DNA of 64,000 bases from Actinacidiphila glaucinigra. Lineage in GTDB: Bacteria > Actinomycetota > Actinomycetes > Streptomycetales > Streptomycetaceae. The notes under the pieces were generated by a model, which saw only the letters and a list, made by a program, of their open reading frames with translations, did not search any database and was not told where the DNA came from. Both the position numbers and the translations under genes were made by a program. Of the stretch, positions 1 to 8,721 are shown piece by piece. How positions within the stretch are numbered: position 1 is the first letter of the stretch; every line of letters starts with the position of its first letter. The stretch is from assembly GCF_900188405.1 (NCBI RefSeq), contig NZ_FZOF01000004.1:434001-498000 (forward strand), read 5' to 3'.

Positions 1-2261
1 GGGACTACCACGTCGGTCGCGACCCCGACGGCGACGTCGTCCTCGACGACCCCCGGGTGTCGTGGCACCACGCCGTGATCCGCCCCGCGGGCGACAGCTG
101 GATGCTGCACGACATGGGCAGCACCAACGGCACCTTCGTCAACGGCCGGCAGGTCCGGCAGTGGGGTATCGGCCCGGGCAGCGTCATCCGCTTCGGGCAC
201 GCCGAGCAGGGGCCGTGCGCCCGGCTGAGCAGCGCCGAGGCCCCCACGGGCGTGTACCGGGCGCCGCCGATGTCCGCCCCCGCGGCGACGGGCACCTTCC
301 GTCACCCGACGTCGGTCCGGTCGCTGCCGCACCGCACGATCCACATCGGGCGCGCCTCCGACAACGACCTGGTCGTCTCGGACCTGCTGGTCTCCCGCCA
401 CCACGCCGAACTGCGGTCGCTGCCGGACGGCGGCTACGAGATCGTCGACCTGCACAGCCACAACGGCACCTACCTGGACGGCCAGCGCGTCGACCGGGCG
501 GTCGTGCACCCGGGCGACATCATCGACGTCGGCCACGCGGTGTTCCGGCTGGTCGGCGACGAGCTGCAGGAGTTCACCGACACCGGCGAGGTCTCGCTCA
601 ACGTCCGCGACCTGTCGGTGCGGGTGGGCGGCGGGGGCAAGGTGCTGCTGGACGACATCAGCTTCCCCGTCGGCGAGAAGTGCCTGCTGGCGGTCGTCGG
701 GCCGAGCGGCTCCGGAAAGTCGACGCTGCTGAACGCGCTGACCGGGCTGCGCCCGGCGGACCAGGGCACGGTGCTCTACGACGGGCGCGACCTGTACCGG
801 GAGTACGCGGACCTGCGCCAGCGCATCGGCCTCGTCCCGCAGGACGACATCCTGCACCAGCAGCTCCCCGTGGGCCGCGCCCTGTCGTACGCCGCCGAAC
901 TGCGCTTCCCCGGCGACACCGCCAAGGAGGAGCGGCAGGCCCGGGTGGACGAGGTGATCGCCGAACTGGGCCTGGAGGCCCGGGTGCGGCAGCCGGTCCA
1001 CACGCTCTCCGGCGGCCAGCGCAAGCGGGTGAGCGTCGCCCTGGAGCTGCTGACCAAACCCTCGCTGCTCTTCCTGGACGAGCCGACCTCGGGCCTGGAC
1101 CCGGGGATGGACCGCTCGGTGATGACGATGCTGCGCGAACTCGCCGACGACGGCCGCACGGTGATCGTGGTGACGCACAGCGTGCTCAGCCTGGAGGTCT
1201 GCGACCGCCTGCTGGTGATGGCGCCCGGCGGGCGCATGGCCTACTACGGGCCGCCCTCCAAGACCTTGTCCTTCTTCGGCTTCCGGCAGTGGCCGGAGGC
1301 CTTCGAGGCGTTCGAGCACGAGGAGAACCGCGACTGGGCGGGCCAGTACGAGGCCTCGCCGCTCTACGACGAGTACATCGCGGCGGCGCTGGAGCCGGCG
1401 GGCCCCGAGGCCCCGGCGGAGCTCGAACCCCTCGAACCGCCCAAGCCCCAGGGCTGGGGCGGCCAGTTGTGGACGCTGGTGCGCCGCTACACGGCGTCGC
1501 TGGCCGCCGACCGCACCTTCCTGGCGATCATGGTGGCGCTGCCCTTCGTGATGGGCGGGATGGCGCGCGCCCTGGCGGGCGGCGGGCTGGGCCGGAACAA
1601 CGCGCTCAACGTGCTGCTGATCCTGTGCGTCGGCTCGGTCCTCACCGGGGCGGCCAACGCGGTCCGCGAGCTGGTCAAGGAACGCGTGATCTACCAGCGG
1701 GAGCGGGCCGTCGGCCTGTCCCGCTCGGCGTACCTGGCGTCCAAGGTGGTGGTGCTGGGACTGGTCACCATCGCCCAGGCGGTGGTGCTGACGATGGTGG
1801 CCCTGGTCGGCGTGCGGCTGAGACCCCAGGGCGGCAGCGGGGTCCTGATGCCGCCGCTGCTGGAGATCACGCTGGCGGTGGCGCTGCTGGCGTTCACCTC
1901 CATGATGCTCGGGCTGCTGATCTCGGCCCTGGTGCGCAAGGAGGAGGTGACCATGCCGCTGCTGGTGCTGCTCGCCATCGTGCAGGTCGTCTTCTGCGGT
2001 GCGCTGCTCCCCCTGCACGGGGTCCCGGGCCTGGAGCAGCTGGCCTGGCTGGTGCCGTCGCGCTGGGCGCTGGGGGCGATGGCCGCGACGCTGGACCTGC
2101 ACGCCATCACGCCCGGCACCGTGACGTCGGACCCGCTCTTCCGATCCGTCCCCTCGATGTGGCTCCTGGACATGGGCATGCTCGTGGTGTTGTCGGCGGT
2201 CTTCGGGCTCGTCGTCACCAGGCTGCTTCGGCGCCAGGAGCCGGCCGTCATGCGGAGGTAG
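1..2261 (+). CDS. FHA-FHA-ABC transporter (ATPase fused to permease), 5' end missing
   Basis: The reading frame is open from base 3, where an FHA domain is already under way (YHVGRDPDGD, then SWHH), so the start codon lies before the window. In-window order: FHA 1 (residues 1-75), FHA 2 (about 110-190, GRASDNDL then SRHH), ABC ATPase (about 200-430: Walker A GPSGSGKST, signature LSGGQRKR, Walker B LLFLDEPTSGLD), then an ABC-2-type membrane domain with about six hydrophobic segments (residues 490-745). This matches the Mycobacterium tuberculosis Rv1747 architecture, in which the FHA domains bind phosphothreonines made by Ser/Thr kinases and gate an exporter. The substrate cannot be told from sequence. 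The next gene starts 3 bases downstream, so they are co-transcribed. Confidence 0.9.
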   Translation, partial: DYHVGRDPDGDVVLDDPRVSWHHAVIRPAGDSWMLHDMGSTNGTFVNGRQVRQWGIGPGSVIRFGHAEQGPCARLSSAEAPTGVYRAPPMSAPAATGTFRHPTSVRSLPHRTIHIGRASDNDLVVSDLLVSRHHAELRSLPDGGYEIVDLHSHNGTYLDGQRVDRAVVHPGDIIDVGHAVFRLVGDELQEFTDTGEVSLNVRDLSVRVGGGGKVLLDDISFPVGEKCLLAVVGPSGSGKSTLLNALTGLRPADQGTVLYDGRDLYREYADLRQRIGLVPQDDILHQQLPVGRALSYAAELRFPGDTAKEERQARVDEVIAELGLEARVRQPVHTLSGGQRKRVSVALELLTKPSLLFLDEPTSGLDPGMDRSVMTMLRELADDGRTVIVVTHSVLSLEVCDRLLVMAPGGRMAYYGPPSKTLSFFGFRQWPEAFEAFEHEENRDWAGQYEASPLYDEYIAAALEPAGPEAPAELEPLEPPKPQGWGGQLWTLVRRYTASLAADRTFLAIMVALPFVMGGMARALAGGGLGRNNALNVLLILCVGSVLTGAANAVRELVKERVIYQRERAVGLSRSAYLASKVVVLGLVTIAQAVVLTMVALVGVRLRPQGGSGVLMPPLLEITLAVALLAFTSMMLGLLISALVRKEEVTMPLLVLLAIVQVVFCGALLPLHGVPGLEQLAWLVPSRWALGAMAATLDLHAITPGTVTSDPLFRSVPSMWLLDMGMLVVLSAVFGLVVTRLLRRQEPAVMRR

Positions 2262-2264
2262 GCC

Positions 2265-2858
2265 GTGGTGTACGAGCCGGAGTTCGTCCCGACCCACGTC
2301 GCCCCGTCCGCGGGGCTCCCCACCTGGCGGGCGCCGGACGATTCCAGCCCCTCGGCCGGGCTGGACCCGCTGCTGCCGGTGCGGGTGACCGAGCACCGGG
2401 GCGACTGGGCGCGGATCGTGTGCTCCAACGGCTGGTCCGCCTGGGTGGACGGACGCCTGCTGATCACGGTCCCGCAGGGCCCTCCGGCCGTCGGCGGCTC
2501 CCCGGCCCGCACGGCGGACGCCCGGCCCCTGCTGGGCCGGCTGGTGGAGGCGCTCGGCTCGTACCGCTCCCTGGTGCAGGACCTGGCGGCCGGCCGGATC
2601 GACCTGGAGACCTTCGACCGCGGCACGAGCGGCATCAGGATCGGCGCCGTCGTCGACGGGGACGCGGTCTGGCTCTTCGACGCCGAGCACGACCGCTGGT
2701 GCTACTGCGACGGCACCCGCATGGCGACCTACGCCTCCTCCTCCCCGCCCGCCGTGCGCCCGGGCGACCCGGGCCCCCCGCCCCCGGCGAAGCCCCCGCC
2801 CGGCGGCGACTCCTCACCCACCGAGACCCACCCGGTCACGTGGACGGGTGAAGCCTGA
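2265..2858 (+). CDS. SH3-like domain protein of unknown function
   Basis: 197 aa, GTG start 3 bases after the FHA-ABC stop; the GGAGG at 2254-2258 serves as its ribosome binding site. No signal peptide or membrane segment. Residues about 30-70 look like a bacterial SH3 fold (VRVTEHRGDWARIVCSNGW, then AWVDGRLL). Residues 85-160 form a second conserved-looking block with aromatic residues (VWLFDAEHDRW), and the last 35 residues are Pro-rich and probably disordered. Tight coupling to the FHA exporter suggests an accessory or scaffold protein for it; that is inference. I do not recognise a specific family. Confidence 0.75.
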   Translation: MVYEPEFVPTHVAPSAGLPTWRAPDDSSPSAGLDPLLPVRVTEHRGDWARIVCSNGWSAWVDGRLLITVPQGPPAVGGSPARTADARPLLGRLVEALGSYRSLVQDLAAGRIDLETFDRGTSGIRIGAVVDGDAVWLFDAEHDRWCYCDGTRMATYASSSPPAVRPGDPGPPPPAKPPPGGDSSPTETHPVTWTGEA

Positions 2859-2879
2859 CGGCGCGTGCACGGGACGGCG

Positions 2880-4190
2880 TCAGGGGGCCGGGGTGTCCGG
2901 CCGGGCGGGGCGGGCGCGGGCCACGAGGTGGACGGCCATGCTGCCGAGCAGACCGGCCGCCACGCCCCACAGCGCGGCGATACCGATCGCGGGGAGCAGG
3001 TTCGGGAGCAGCACGATCGAACCGCCGAGACCGCCGGTGTCCGAGGGGTCGCCGATGCCGAACAGGGACAGGCCGTAGTGCGCGTCGATCCGGGTGAGCA
3101 CGCCGATCAGCAGCATGGCCACCGCGGACGCCGCGGCCAGGTGGACGGCGTTGCGCACGTGCCCCGTGCCGGGCGGCGCGCGCCGGGCGGTGGCCCAGCC
3201 GGCGCCCAGCATGGCGACGGCGACGGCGACCACCAGCCACCACGCCCTTCCGTCGTGCTCGGACAGCGACGCGAGGTCGAGCGTGACGTCACCGTCCCCG
3301 CTGCGCAGCACGGCGGCCAGCGCCTCCGGCATCGGCACGCCGAGCGCCCCCTGCACGTTGCCGTGCCACGAGGCGCCCATGCCGATCCCGAGGGCGAGCC
3401 AGGCCACGTTCGGCAGGCCGAGGAAGACCACGGCGAAGCCGTCGGCGGGCTCCGCGCGGGTGAAGGCGGTGACCACCGCGATCACGGCGCCGGCGACCAC
3501 GTAGGCGAGCAGCACGCCCACCATGGCGCGGGCGGCCGGCCGGACGACGGTGTGCGCGGGCACCAGCCGGGAGGGCAGCGGAGCCCTCCGTGACACGGCG
3601 AAGGCCAGGACGAGGACGACGGCCAGCCAGAGCAGCCCGGCGACGACCGTGACCGGTACGTCGGCGTGGAAGCCGACGGTGGGGGTGGCCCCGAGCAGGT
3701 CGCCGAGGTCGTCGAGGAAGTCCTCGCCCGTGGAGACGGTGAAGGTGTGGCGTGCGCCGAGGGCGATCAGCAGTGTGACGAGGGCCCACAGCACGGCCGT
3801 ACGGACGAAGAGCCACAGCATCCGGCCCCCGGGGACCACCGCGTGCCGTCGCAGCGGCCGTACGACCACATAGGCGGTGACGAGGGCCCCGGCGAGGGCC
3901 ACGGACAGCGGGAAGACGGTCACCGCCGCGTCCGAGCGGGCGATGGTGCCCGCGCCGCCCTCCAGGCCGACGCGGCCGCCGACGGCCATGACCACGGTGG
4001 CCGCGATGACGGGCAGGAACGCGCCCTGCGGCAGCTCCGAGGCCCCCGCCAGCCAGAGTCCCAGGGCCGCCACGACCACCATGACGGCGTACCCGGCCAG
4101 AACCGCCGCGAGAGCGTGCAGCCAGCCGTGGGCGAGCCCCGGTGCGGGGGGCGGGGCGGAGGACGGGGCGGAGGGCGGATGCCGGGTCAC
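2880..4190 (-). CDS. Polytopic membrane protein (streptophobe-like)
   Basis: 436 aa with a Pro/Ala-rich N-terminal tail followed by about ten hydrophobic segments (the first is near LAAVLAGYAVMVVVAALGLW) separated by short loops. No catalytic motif, nucleotide-binding site or transporter signature is visible. Composition and layout resemble the Streptomyces-restricted streptophobe family, but I assign this from general resemblance only. It is convergent with the SH3-like gene (22-base gap) and divergent from the DUF6777-type gene, a neighbourhood consistent with a conserved streptomycete envelope module. Function unknown. Confidence 0.7.
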   Translation of the reverse strand: MTRHPPSAPSSAPPPAPGLAHGWLHALAAVLAGYAVMVVVAALGLWLAGASELPQGAFLPVIAATVVMAVGGRVGLEGGAGTIARSDAAVTVFPLSVALAGALVTAYVVVRPLRRHAVVPGGRMLWLFVRTAVLWALVTLLIALGARHTFTVSTGEDFLDDLGDLLGATPTVGFHADVPVTVVAGLLWLAVVLVLAFAVSRRAPLPSRLVPAHTVVRPAARAMVGVLLAYVVAGAVIAVVTAFTRAEPADGFAVVFLGLPNVAWLALGIGMGASWHGNVQGALGVPMPEALAAVLRSGDGDVTLDLASLSEHDGRAWWLVVAVAVAMLGAGWATARRAPPGTGHVRNAVHLAAASAVAMLLIGVLTRIDAHYGLSLFGIGDPSDTGGLGGSIVLLPNLLPAIGIAALWGVAAGLLGSMAVHLVARARPARPDTPAP

Positions 4191-4279
4191 GGTGTCAGGC
4201 TAAGCAGCCCGGCGGCAGCCCGCCCGTCCGGAATGCCCCGGCTTGCGGCCGGGTCGGAGGGTGGACGGAGAATGCGGGA

Positions 4280-5140
4280 GTGACCCCACCCCCGCCCCGG
4301 CAACCACCCGGCGCCCCCGACCCCGGCCAGGACCCGCCCGCGCACGCGCGCCGCGGGTGGTGGACGTCGAGCGCCGGGCTGTCGGCACTGGCGGCGCTCG
4401 GGGCCGCGGCGCTCGTCCTGGCGGTCTTCCTGGCCGGGGTCGGGGGCGGAGGTACCGCAGCGCCGGAGAGAAGCCCCTCGCCCGGCGGGCCGCGGATCGT
4501 GCTGCAGCCGGCCCAGGTGGCGGGCCTCGACGCCTTCACCGCCGGCACGGCCGGTGAGTTCCCGCCCGCGGACGCCCCGGCACCCACCCTGACCCCCGGG
4601 CCCCCCGCCGCGTACGGGGCGCCGAGCGTCTCCGGCGGTACGCGCGCCCTGTACGGCGGCACCAAGGGCAGGGCGTCGTGCGACGTCGCCGAGCAGACCC
4701 GGTACCTGACCGAGGACCCCGGCAAGGCGGCCGCCTTCGCCCGGGTGGCGGTCATCGACGCCGACGGGATCGGGCGGTACCTGAAGTCGCTCACCCCGGC
4801 GCTGTTGCGCGCCGACACCCGGGTCACCGACCACGGCTACGCGGACGGCTCCGAGACCTCCTTCGCGGCGGTGCTGGAGGCGGGCACGGCGGTGCTCGTC
4901 GACGACCGCGGCGTCCCCCGGGTGCGGTGCGCGGGCGGCAATCCGCTGTCGGCGCCGAAAGCGGCCGAGGGCGCCGGCCACACCGGGCAGCCGTGGCCCG
5001 GCTTCCGCGCGTCGGAGGTCGTCGCGGTACACCCCGCATCACAGACGCACCGGTCGTTCGTCCTGTACGACGCGGGCCGCGACAAGCTCTTCCGCCGCCC
5101 GGCGGGCACAAGGGGCGCCGACGACACCTGGCTGGGGTGA
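4280..5140 (+). CDS. Membrane-anchored DUF6777-type protein
   Basis: 286 aa from GTG 4280, chosen because GGACGGAG (4263-4270) lies 9 bases upstream and because the longer in-frame extension would read through the promoter region and into the divergent gene. A short Pro-rich cytoplasmic N-terminus precedes one membrane segment (LAALGAAALVLAVFLAGV), then a low-complexity linker and an extracytoplasmic domain. The domain has the conserved-looking blocks ALYGGTKGRASC and VDDRGVPRVRCAGGNPL, which match my memory of the DUF6777 family. The two cysteines in these blocks may form a disulfide. Function unknown. Confidence 0.75.
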   Translation: MTPPPPRQPPGAPDPGQDPPAHARRGWWTSSAGLSALAALGAAALVLAVFLAGVGGGGTAAPERSPSPGGPRIVLQPAQVAGLDAFTAGTAGEFPPADAPAPTLTPGPPAAYGAPSVSGGTRALYGGTKGRASCDVAEQTRYLTEDPGKAAAFARVAVIDADGIGRYLKSLTPALLRADTRVTDHGYADGSETSFAAVLEAGTAVLVDDRGVPRVRCAGGNPLSAPKAAEGAGHTGQPWPGFRASEVVAVHPASQTHRSFVLYDAGRDKLFRRPAGTRGADDTWLG

Positions 5141-5155
5141 CCCGGGCGCCGGGGC

Positions 5156-5186
5156 TTGAGCCTCCAGCCGCTGGAAGGTCCAGACT
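5156..5186 (+). promoter_or_regulatory. MerR-type autoregulatory promoter with 19-bp spacer
   Basis: A -35 element TTGAGC (5156-5161) and a -10 element CAGACT (5181-5186) are separated by 19 bp, the overlong spacing that MerR-family regulators correct by DNA distortion. The spacer contains a dyad, CCTCCAGC then GCTGGAAGG (5161-5178). The -10 box ends 7 bases before the ATG of the MerR gene (5194), so the transcript should start at or next to the start codon and be leaderless. Confidence 0.75.
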
Positions 5187-5193
5187 CGGCGGC

Positions 5194-6090
5194 ATGAGCG
5201 ACGACCAGGAGCTGCTCACCATCGGGCGGCTCTCCCGCCGTACCGGCATGCCGGTGCGCACCATCCGCTACTGGTCCGACATCGGCGCGCTGCCGCCGGC
5301 CGGGCGCAGCGGCGGCGGCTACCGGCTGTACGACGCCGCCTCCGTGGCGCGGCTGGAGTTGATCCGCACGCTGCGCGAGCTCGGCCTGGGCCTGGAGGAG
5401 GTACGCCGGATCCTGGAGCGGGAGACCACGGTCGCGGCCGTCGCCGCCGTCCATGTGGAGGCGCTGGACGCGCAGATCAGGACACTGCGGCTGCGCCGCG
5501 CGGTGCTCGGCACCGTGGCGAAGCGGCAGTCGGACACCGAGGAGATGACTCTGTTGAACCAGTTGGCACGGCTGTCGGCCGACGAACGGCGGCGGATCGT
5601 CGAGGAGTTCGTGGACGAGGTCTTCGAAGGGCTCGACGCCGACCCCGACATCGAGGCCCGTATGCGGCGCACCCCCGCCGACCTCCCCGACGACCCCACG
5701 CCCGAGCAGGTGGACGCCTGGGTGGAACTCGCCGAGCTGGTCCGCGACCCGGACTTCCGCCGCCACATGCGCACCGTCGTCGAGCACAACGCGGCGCAGC
5801 ACCCCGCGCCGGGCGCGTCCGTGTGGTTCGCGCGCAAGGTCGTCGGCGTCGTGGGCGCGGCGCGGGATTGCGGAGTGGCACCCGGCGCGGCCGAGGCCGA
5901 GCCCGTACTGACCGAGATCCTGGGCGCGGACGCCGACCGCGCCGCCGTGCTGGCCCGTCTGGAGGCCGGCATGGACGGACGCGCCGAGCGCTACCGGCAG
6001 TTGCTGGCGGTGCTCGGCGGCGAGCCGCCGCGTCCCACGCACGTGGCCGAATTCCATTGGCTGGCCGAGGCTCTCAGGGCGCATCCCTGA
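5194..6090 (+). CDS. MerR-family transcriptional regulator
   Basis: 298 aa. Residues about 8-75 are a MerR winged helix (TIGRLSRRTGMPVRTIRYWSD, then GGGYRLYDAASVARL), followed by a short dimerisation helix. The remaining roughly 180 residues are a helical, acidic effector domain without the metal-binding cysteines of the metal-sensing branch, so a small-molecule ligand is more likely. No Shine-Dalgarno sequence precedes ATG 5194, consistent with a leaderless message from the 19-bp-spacer promoter just upstream. It stands alone between the DUF6777-type gene and a convergent cNMP-binding gene, so autoregulation is the only regulatory link the sequence shows. Confidence 0.88.
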   Translation: MSDDQELLTIGRLSRRTGMPVRTIRYWSDIGALPPAGRSGGGYRLYDAASVARLELIRTLRELGLGLEEVRRILERETTVAAVAAVHVEALDAQIRTLRLRRAVLGTVAKRQSDTEEMTLLNQLARLSADERRRIVEEFVDEVFEGLDADPDIEARMRRTPADLPDDPTPEQVDAWVELAELVRDPDFRRHMRTVVEHNAAQHPAPGASVWFARKVVGVVGAARDCGVAPGAAEAEPVLTEILGADADRAAVLARLEAGMDGRAERYRQLLAVLGGEPPRPTHVAEFHWLAEALRAHP

Positions 6091-6105
6091 GGTCCGGGCG
6101 TGCCC

Positions 6106-6561
6106 TCAGGAGTGTTCCTGCAGACGCGGGCCGTAGATGTCGAGCATCCGGGCCCGGGCGGAGCCCAGCCGCTGGGCGATGGTCTGGGCGGCGGCCAGCA
6201 CGATGGCCTGGCCCAGCACCGGGTTCTCCCGGCACAGGTCGCGGATCTCGGCCCCGCTGAACTCGTAGGCGCCCACCGAGCCCAGCGCGTGGGCGCCGAC
6301 CTGCCAGCGGTAGGGAGGGAACAGCCAGGACCAGCCGATGAGTTCGCCGGGTCCGAGGGTCTCCACGGAGACCGCGCCGCGGCCGGGCACGTCCATGTCG
6401 ATGGAGACGGCCCCTGACTCGACCACCCAGAAGCGGTCGGCGAATCTGCCCTCGTCGCAGATGCGCCAGCTCTGCGGGAAGCTGACCTTCTTGGCGTGTT
6501 CCAGGAAGGCCCGGCGGTGGGCCGACGGAAGTGAGTCCAGCATGGTCACCGTGCTGCTCAT
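6106..6561 (-). CDS. Crp-like cyclic-nucleotide-binding domain protein without HTH
   Basis: 151 aa. The whole protein is one cNMP-binding beta-roll plus the C-terminal helix (ADRFWVVESGAVSIDMDV, then LGPGELIGWSWLFPPYRW). The phosphate-binding cassette is only partly conserved. A Crp protein is about 220 aa; the DNA-binding domain is absent here and the frame ends cleanly, so this is not a recent truncation visible in the sequence. A strong AGGAGG (about 6569-6575) precedes ATG 6561. It may act as a sensor or protein-interaction module. Gene ends 16 bases from the convergent MerR gene. Confidence 0.85.
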   Translation of the reverse strand: MSSTVTMLDSLPSAHRRAFLEHAKKVSFPQSWRICDEGRFADRFWVVESGAVSIDMDVPGRGAVSVETLGPGELIGWSWLFPPYRWQVGAHALGSVGAYEFSGAEIRDLCRENPVLGQAIVLAAAQTIAQRLGSARARMLDIYGPRLQEHS

Positions 6562-6609
6562 CGGCGCATCCTCCTACTCCCTTCCACACCCCCTGACCTC
6601 AGGGTACGG

Positions 6610-7899
6610 TCACGGACCGGCCGTCGCAGGGAGGTGACCGGCCAACCAGTCGCGCGCCAGGTGCGCCACCTCGTCGAGGGCTCCGGGCTCCTCGAACAGA
6701 TGGGTCGCGCCGGGGACCACGTGCAGCAGGCTGGGGCAGCCGAGCGCCTCCTGGGCACGCCGGTTCAGCTCCAGGACGGTGGTGTCCCGGCCGCCGACGA
6801 TGAGCAGGGTGGGTGCACTGACCTCGCCGAGCCGGGGCGCGGCCAGGTCGGGGCGGCCGCCCCGGGACACCACCGAGGAGACGTACGGGGCGGCCCGGGG
6901 GTCGGCCGCGGCCCACAGCGCGGCGGCGGCGCCCGTACTGGCCCCGAAGTAGGCCAGCGGCAGGTTCTCCCCGCGGGCCCACTCGGTGACGTCGGCGAGG
7001 CGGCCGGCGAGCAGTTCGATGTCGAAGACGTTGGCCCGGTCCGCCTCCTCGGCCGAGGTGAGGAGGTCGAAGAGGAGGGTGCCGAGGCCGGCCTGGTTGA
7101 GCGCGGCGGCCACGGCGCGGTTGCGCGGGCTGTGCCGGCTGCTGCCGGTGCCGTGGGCGAAGAGCACCAGGGCCCGCGCGTCGGCGGGCATGGTCAGCGT
7201 GCCGGCGAGCCGCGTCCCGGCCCCGCCGCCCACGGCGAGGTCCACCTCGGTGGTCCGCGGTTCCCGGGCGGCGGCCTGTTTGAGCAGCCCGGACACCTCG
7301 TCGTCGGCGGTCTGGGAGAAGTCGTGGTACCACTCGCCCACCGCGAAGAACGCGTTCGGCGCCGACAGGCACACCACGTCGTCGGCTGCGTGCCGCAGCG
7401 CGGGCAGCGACTGCGGCGAGGCCACGGGCACGGCGAGCACGATCCTGGCCGCGCCCTGGGCGCGAGCCACCTCGCAGGCGGCGAGGGCGGTGGCGCCGGT
7501 GGCGACGCCGTCGTCGACGATCAGCACCGTACGGCCGGCCAGCGAGGTGCGCGGCCGCCCCTCGCGGAAGCGGTGCGCCTGCCGGGCCAGCTCGGCCTCC
7601 TCGCGGTGCTCGACGGTGTCGATGTCGGCGCGGGAGACGTGGCCCATGCGGACGATGTCGTCGCTGAGCACCTTGGCGCCGCCCTCGCCGATGGCGCCGA
7701 AGCCCAGCTCCCGGTGGTACGGGACGCCCAGCTTGCGAACGACGATCACGTCGAGGGGGGCGTGCAGGGCCTGCGCCACCTCGTAGGCGACGACCACGCC
7801 GCCGCGCGGCAGGCCGAGCACGATGGGGTTGTCGAATTCCAGATGCCGCAGCCGCTCGGCGAGCTGCCGTCCGGCATCGGCACGGTCTGTGAAGTGCAT
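6610..7899 (-). CDS. Phosphoribosyltransferase fused to alpha/beta hydrolase
   Basis: 429 aa, two enzymes in one chain. Residues 1-210 are a type I phosphoribosyltransferase with the PRPP loop VLIVDDGVATGAT and an N-terminal LPRGGVVVAYEVA block. Residues about 220-425 are a dienelactone-hydrolase-like alpha/beta hydrolase: oxyanion region FAHGTGSSRHSPRN, nucleophile elbow YFGASTGAA (GxSxG), Asp in GGRD and His in GATHLFEEP. Both catalytic sets appear intact. The substrate of either half is unknown. The fusion is found in other bacteria as a predicted phosphoribosyltransferase. A divergent DUF72 gene starts 87 bases away. Confidence 0.88.
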   Translation of the reverse strand: MHFTDRADAGRQLAERLRHLEFDNPIVLGLPRGGVVVAYEVAQALHAPLDVIVVRKLGVPYHRELGFGAIGEGGAKVLSDDIVRMGHVSRADIDTVEHREEAELARQAHRFREGRPRTSLAGRTVLIVDDGVATGATALAACEVARAQGAARIVLAVPVASPQSLPALRHAADDVVCLSAPNAFFAVGEWYHDFSQTADDEVSGLLKQAAAREPRTTEVDLAVGGGAGTRLAGTLTMPADARALVLFAHGTGSSRHSPRNRAVAAALNQAGLGTLLFDLLTSAEEADRANVFDIELLAGRLADVTEWARGENLPLAYFGASTGAAAALWAAADPRAAPYVSSVVSRGGRPDLAAPRLGEVSAPTLLIVGGRDTTVLELNRRAQEALGCPSLLHVVPGATHLFEEPGALDEVAHLARDWLAGHLPATAGP

Positions 7900-7986
7900 G
7901 ATTACACCCCCGCGAGCGGGGAGATGCGGGACTCCTTACGACCTACCCTGAATAGGGACCAGCAAGCAACCGGCAGGGACCGCGCG

Positions 7987-8721
7987 ATGTCCGTGCTCGT
8001 GGGAACCTCGGGGTGGCAGTACCGGGACTGGCGCGGCGTGCTGTACCCGCCCCAGGTGCCGCAGCGATTGTGGCTGGAGGAGTACGCGCGCCGTTTCGGC
8101 ACTGTCGAGAGCAACAACGCCTTCTACCGCCTGCCGTCCCGGGAGACCTTCGCCGGCTGGCGGGAGCACACGCCCGAGGGCTTCGTGATGGCGGTCAAGG
8201 CCAGCCGCTACCTGACCCACATGAAACGGCTGCGCGACCCGGAGGAGCCGGTGCGGCGGCTGCTCACGCACGCGGAGGGGCTCGGCGACCGGCTGGGCCC
8301 GGTGCTGCTGCAGCTGCCGCCGAACCTCCGGGCCGACGCCCGCGTCCTGGAGACGTGCCTGCGCTGCTTCCCCGCGGGGGTGCGGGTGGCGGTCGAGCCG
8401 CGGCACGCCTCCTGGTGGACCCCCGAGATCCGCGCGCTGCTGAAGCGCCGCGGCGCCGCGCTGTGCTGGGCCGACCGGCGGGCGCGCCCGGCGACGCCGT
8501 TGTGGCGCACCGCGGACTGGGGCTACGTGCGCTTCCATGAGGGCATCGCCCGGCCGTGGCCCCGCTACGGGTCCCGGGCGCTGACCACCTGGGCGCACCG
8601 CATCGTGGACACCTGGCCGGAGGGCTCCGACGTGTTCGTGTACTTCAACAACGACCCCGGCGGGGCGGCCGTCCTGGACGCCGGCGCCTTCCGCGACGCG
8701 ATCCGCCAGGTGCGGCCGTGA
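7987..8721 (+). CDS. DUF72 family protein (YecE-like)
   Basis: 244 aa, start at ATG 7987. DUF72 TIM-barrel hallmarks are GTSGWQYRDWRGVLYP at the N-terminus, the FYRLPS strand, the block GPVLLQLPPNL, and the C-terminal VYFNNDPGGAAV. Biochemical function of DUF72 is not established; proposals include a nuclease-like or radical-related fold. Its stop codon overlaps the GTG of the acylphosphatase gene (GTGA), so the two are translationally coupled. Confidence 0.88.
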   Translation: MSVLVGTSGWQYRDWRGVLYPPQVPQRLWLEEYARRFGTVESNNAFYRLPSRETFAGWREHTPEGFVMAVKASRYLTHMKRLRDPEEPVRRLLTHAEGLGDRLGPVLLQLPPNLRADARVLETCLRCFPAGVRVAVEPRHASWWTPEIRALLKRRGAALCWADRRARPATPLWRTADWGYVRFHEGIARPWPRYGSRALTTWAHRIVDTWPEGSDVFVYFNNDPGGAAVLDAGAFRDAIRQVRP

